From a virus, in IMG/VR virus record IMGVR_UViG_3300006875_000065, positions 1-35,434 of that record: DNA of 35,434 nucleotides. One strand, given 5' to 3'. This document shows positions 34,817 through 35,434 of the stretch, piece after piece; position 1 is the stretch's first letter; each line of letters begins with the position of its first letter. The translations under genes were made by a program, and so were the position numbers. The notes under the pieces were generated by a model. It ran no database searches and was not told the origin of the DNA. It saw only the letters and a program-made list of their open reading frames with translations.

Positions 34817-35387
34817 CTGTATCGTCCTCGATAAATTTCTCTATGCCTTTCTTGGCCTTCGGTGTAACCGGATTCTTAGCTTCGAACTTCTCTACAAGTT
34901 CACCAAGTTTCTCAGATACATTTATAAAGGCGGCAGAGTAATGGCTTTTGTCTTCTGGTGCCATGTCAACCAGTGTGTTCATAATCATGCTGTTCTCAAA
35001 GCTCTTGTGCTTGATGTACAGCTGCTTCTTTTCCTTTTGAATTCTACGAAGGAATGCATAGTAGATGATTTGTGTAAAGTATGCAAACGGGTTGGTAGAC
35101 TTATCCGGATTGAAGTTGTGGATATATGCCAGACAGTTCTCGATACCGTCTGAGATCATCTCGTCTTTATATGAGTAGCCGACAAAGTTGGGACGTGTCG
35201 CCAAGCGGGTGGCAATCATCATGATACATTCACCGACATATCTAGATACAACAGGACGTGGTTCACCGGCAGCAGTCGCTTCCTCACATAGACGACGATA
35301 GACTACCATCTCTGTGTAGAACTTCTTGTTGTCAATATAGTTAGTGGTTTTCTTTTTCTTAACCGGATTTGGCTGTGAATCTTTCAT
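34806..35387 (-). CDS. 55: Late-transcription sigma factor (T4 gp55 type)
   Basis: 193 aa (T4 gp55 is 185). Conserved gp55 segments: PNFVGYSYKDEMISDGIENCLAYIHNFNP and FAYFTQIIYYAFLRRIQKEKKQL, a diverged sigma region 2. It directs RNA polymerase to TATAAATA late promoters, several of which are in this window. The C terminus ends in acidic FIEDDTDET, without an obvious copy of the T4 clamp-binding tail (SLDFLYE). Start codon follows AAGGAAATATC. Confidence 0.95.
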   Translation of the reverse strand: MKDSQPNPVKKKKTTNYIDNKKFYTEMVVYRRLCEEATAAGEPRPVVSRYVGECIMMIATRLATRPNFVGYSYKDEMISDGIENCLAYIHNFNPDKSTNPFAYFTQIIYYAFLRRIQKEKKQLYIKHKSFENSMIMNTLVDMAPEDKSHYSAAFINVSEKLGELVEKFEAKNPVTPKAKKGIEKFIEDDTDET

Positions 35388-35400
35388 GATATTTCCTTAG

Positions 35401-35434
35401 TTAATCGTTGACCCGCCTACGAGTCTTTTTGAGA
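35401..35434 (-). CDS. Possible 3' end of the next upstream gene (partial)
   Basis: An open minus frame enters from the right edge and ends in LKKTRRRVND followed by TAA, 14 nt before the gene 55 ATG. Only about 10 codons are visible, so no identity can be given. Confidence 0.3.
   Translation of the reverse strand, partial: LKKTRRRVND

Overview
The window is a piece of a large T4-type myovirus genome. It carries the T4 replication/recombination block in T4 order, read on the minus strand: 55 - 47 - 46 - ... - 45 - 44 - 62 - regA - ... - 43. It also has a T4 gp42-type dCMP hydroxymethylase, T4-like late promoters (TATAAATA) and a homing endonuclease. The lysis genes and the secreted proteins point to a Gram-negative host. 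I cannot name the host species. Every gene but one (the endolysin, 1243-2424 +) is on the minus strand.

Layout from right to left, the direction of transcription. (1) 35.4-31.3 kb: late sigma factor 55, recombination nuclease 47/46, and small unknown genes. (2) 31.3-22.8 kb: peptide deformylase, a MazG-like nucleotidase, and a nucleotide/DNA-modification block. That block holds dCMP hydroxymethylase, dCMP deaminase, a DUF1599 protein, a UDG-fold protein, a putative thymine-pyrophosphorylase-like protein, a fold-type II PLP enzyme, a GDSL/SGNH-like protein and a GT-A glycosyltransferase. The set fits synthesis of hydroxymethylcytosine and its further decoration. (3) 22.7-20.1 kb: sliding clamp 45, clamp loader 44/62 and translational repressor regA. 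(4) 20.0-15.9 kb: small early genes, purT, two tRNAs, a DUF458 protein and a metallophosphoesterase. (5) 15.9-12.1 kb: a cluster of 22 tRNAs with a homing endonuclease and small ORFs. With the pair at 18.6-18.8 kb there are 24 tRNAs, covering all 20 amino acids. (6) 12.1-10.4 kb: an unexplained, structure-rich non-coding stretch, then peroxiredoxin and small genes. (7) 10.4-4.8 kb: a tightly packed curli-like secretion cassette. It encodes two small membrane proteins, CsgF, CsgG, a curlin-repeat protein, a FecR-domain protein and a CHASE2 adenylate cyclase. (8) 4.8-1 kb: a zincin, small membrane proteins, a cytidylyltransferase-like protein, a small heat-shock protein, a two-domain endolysin on the plus strand, and the 5' third of DNA polymerase gene 43.

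In T4, gene 43 directly follows regA. Here about 19 kb of accessory DNA (regions 4-8) lies between them. Early genes are driven by a recurrent promoter, DTGTACA - 17 bp - TANNNT, found 18 times and always on the minus strand. Late promoters (TATAAATA) precede the heat-shock protein, the homing endonuclease and the tRNA cluster. A one-mismatch version sits inside a hairpin at the head of the curli cassette.

The most unusual content is the phage-borne CsgG/CsgF/curlin/FecR/CHASE2-cyclase operon. Next are the candidate base-hypermodification cassette and the tRNA oddities: a tRNA-Cys with a long variable arm, a tRNA-Leu(UAA) without one, and a homing endonuclease that shares its last codons with tRNA-Ser.
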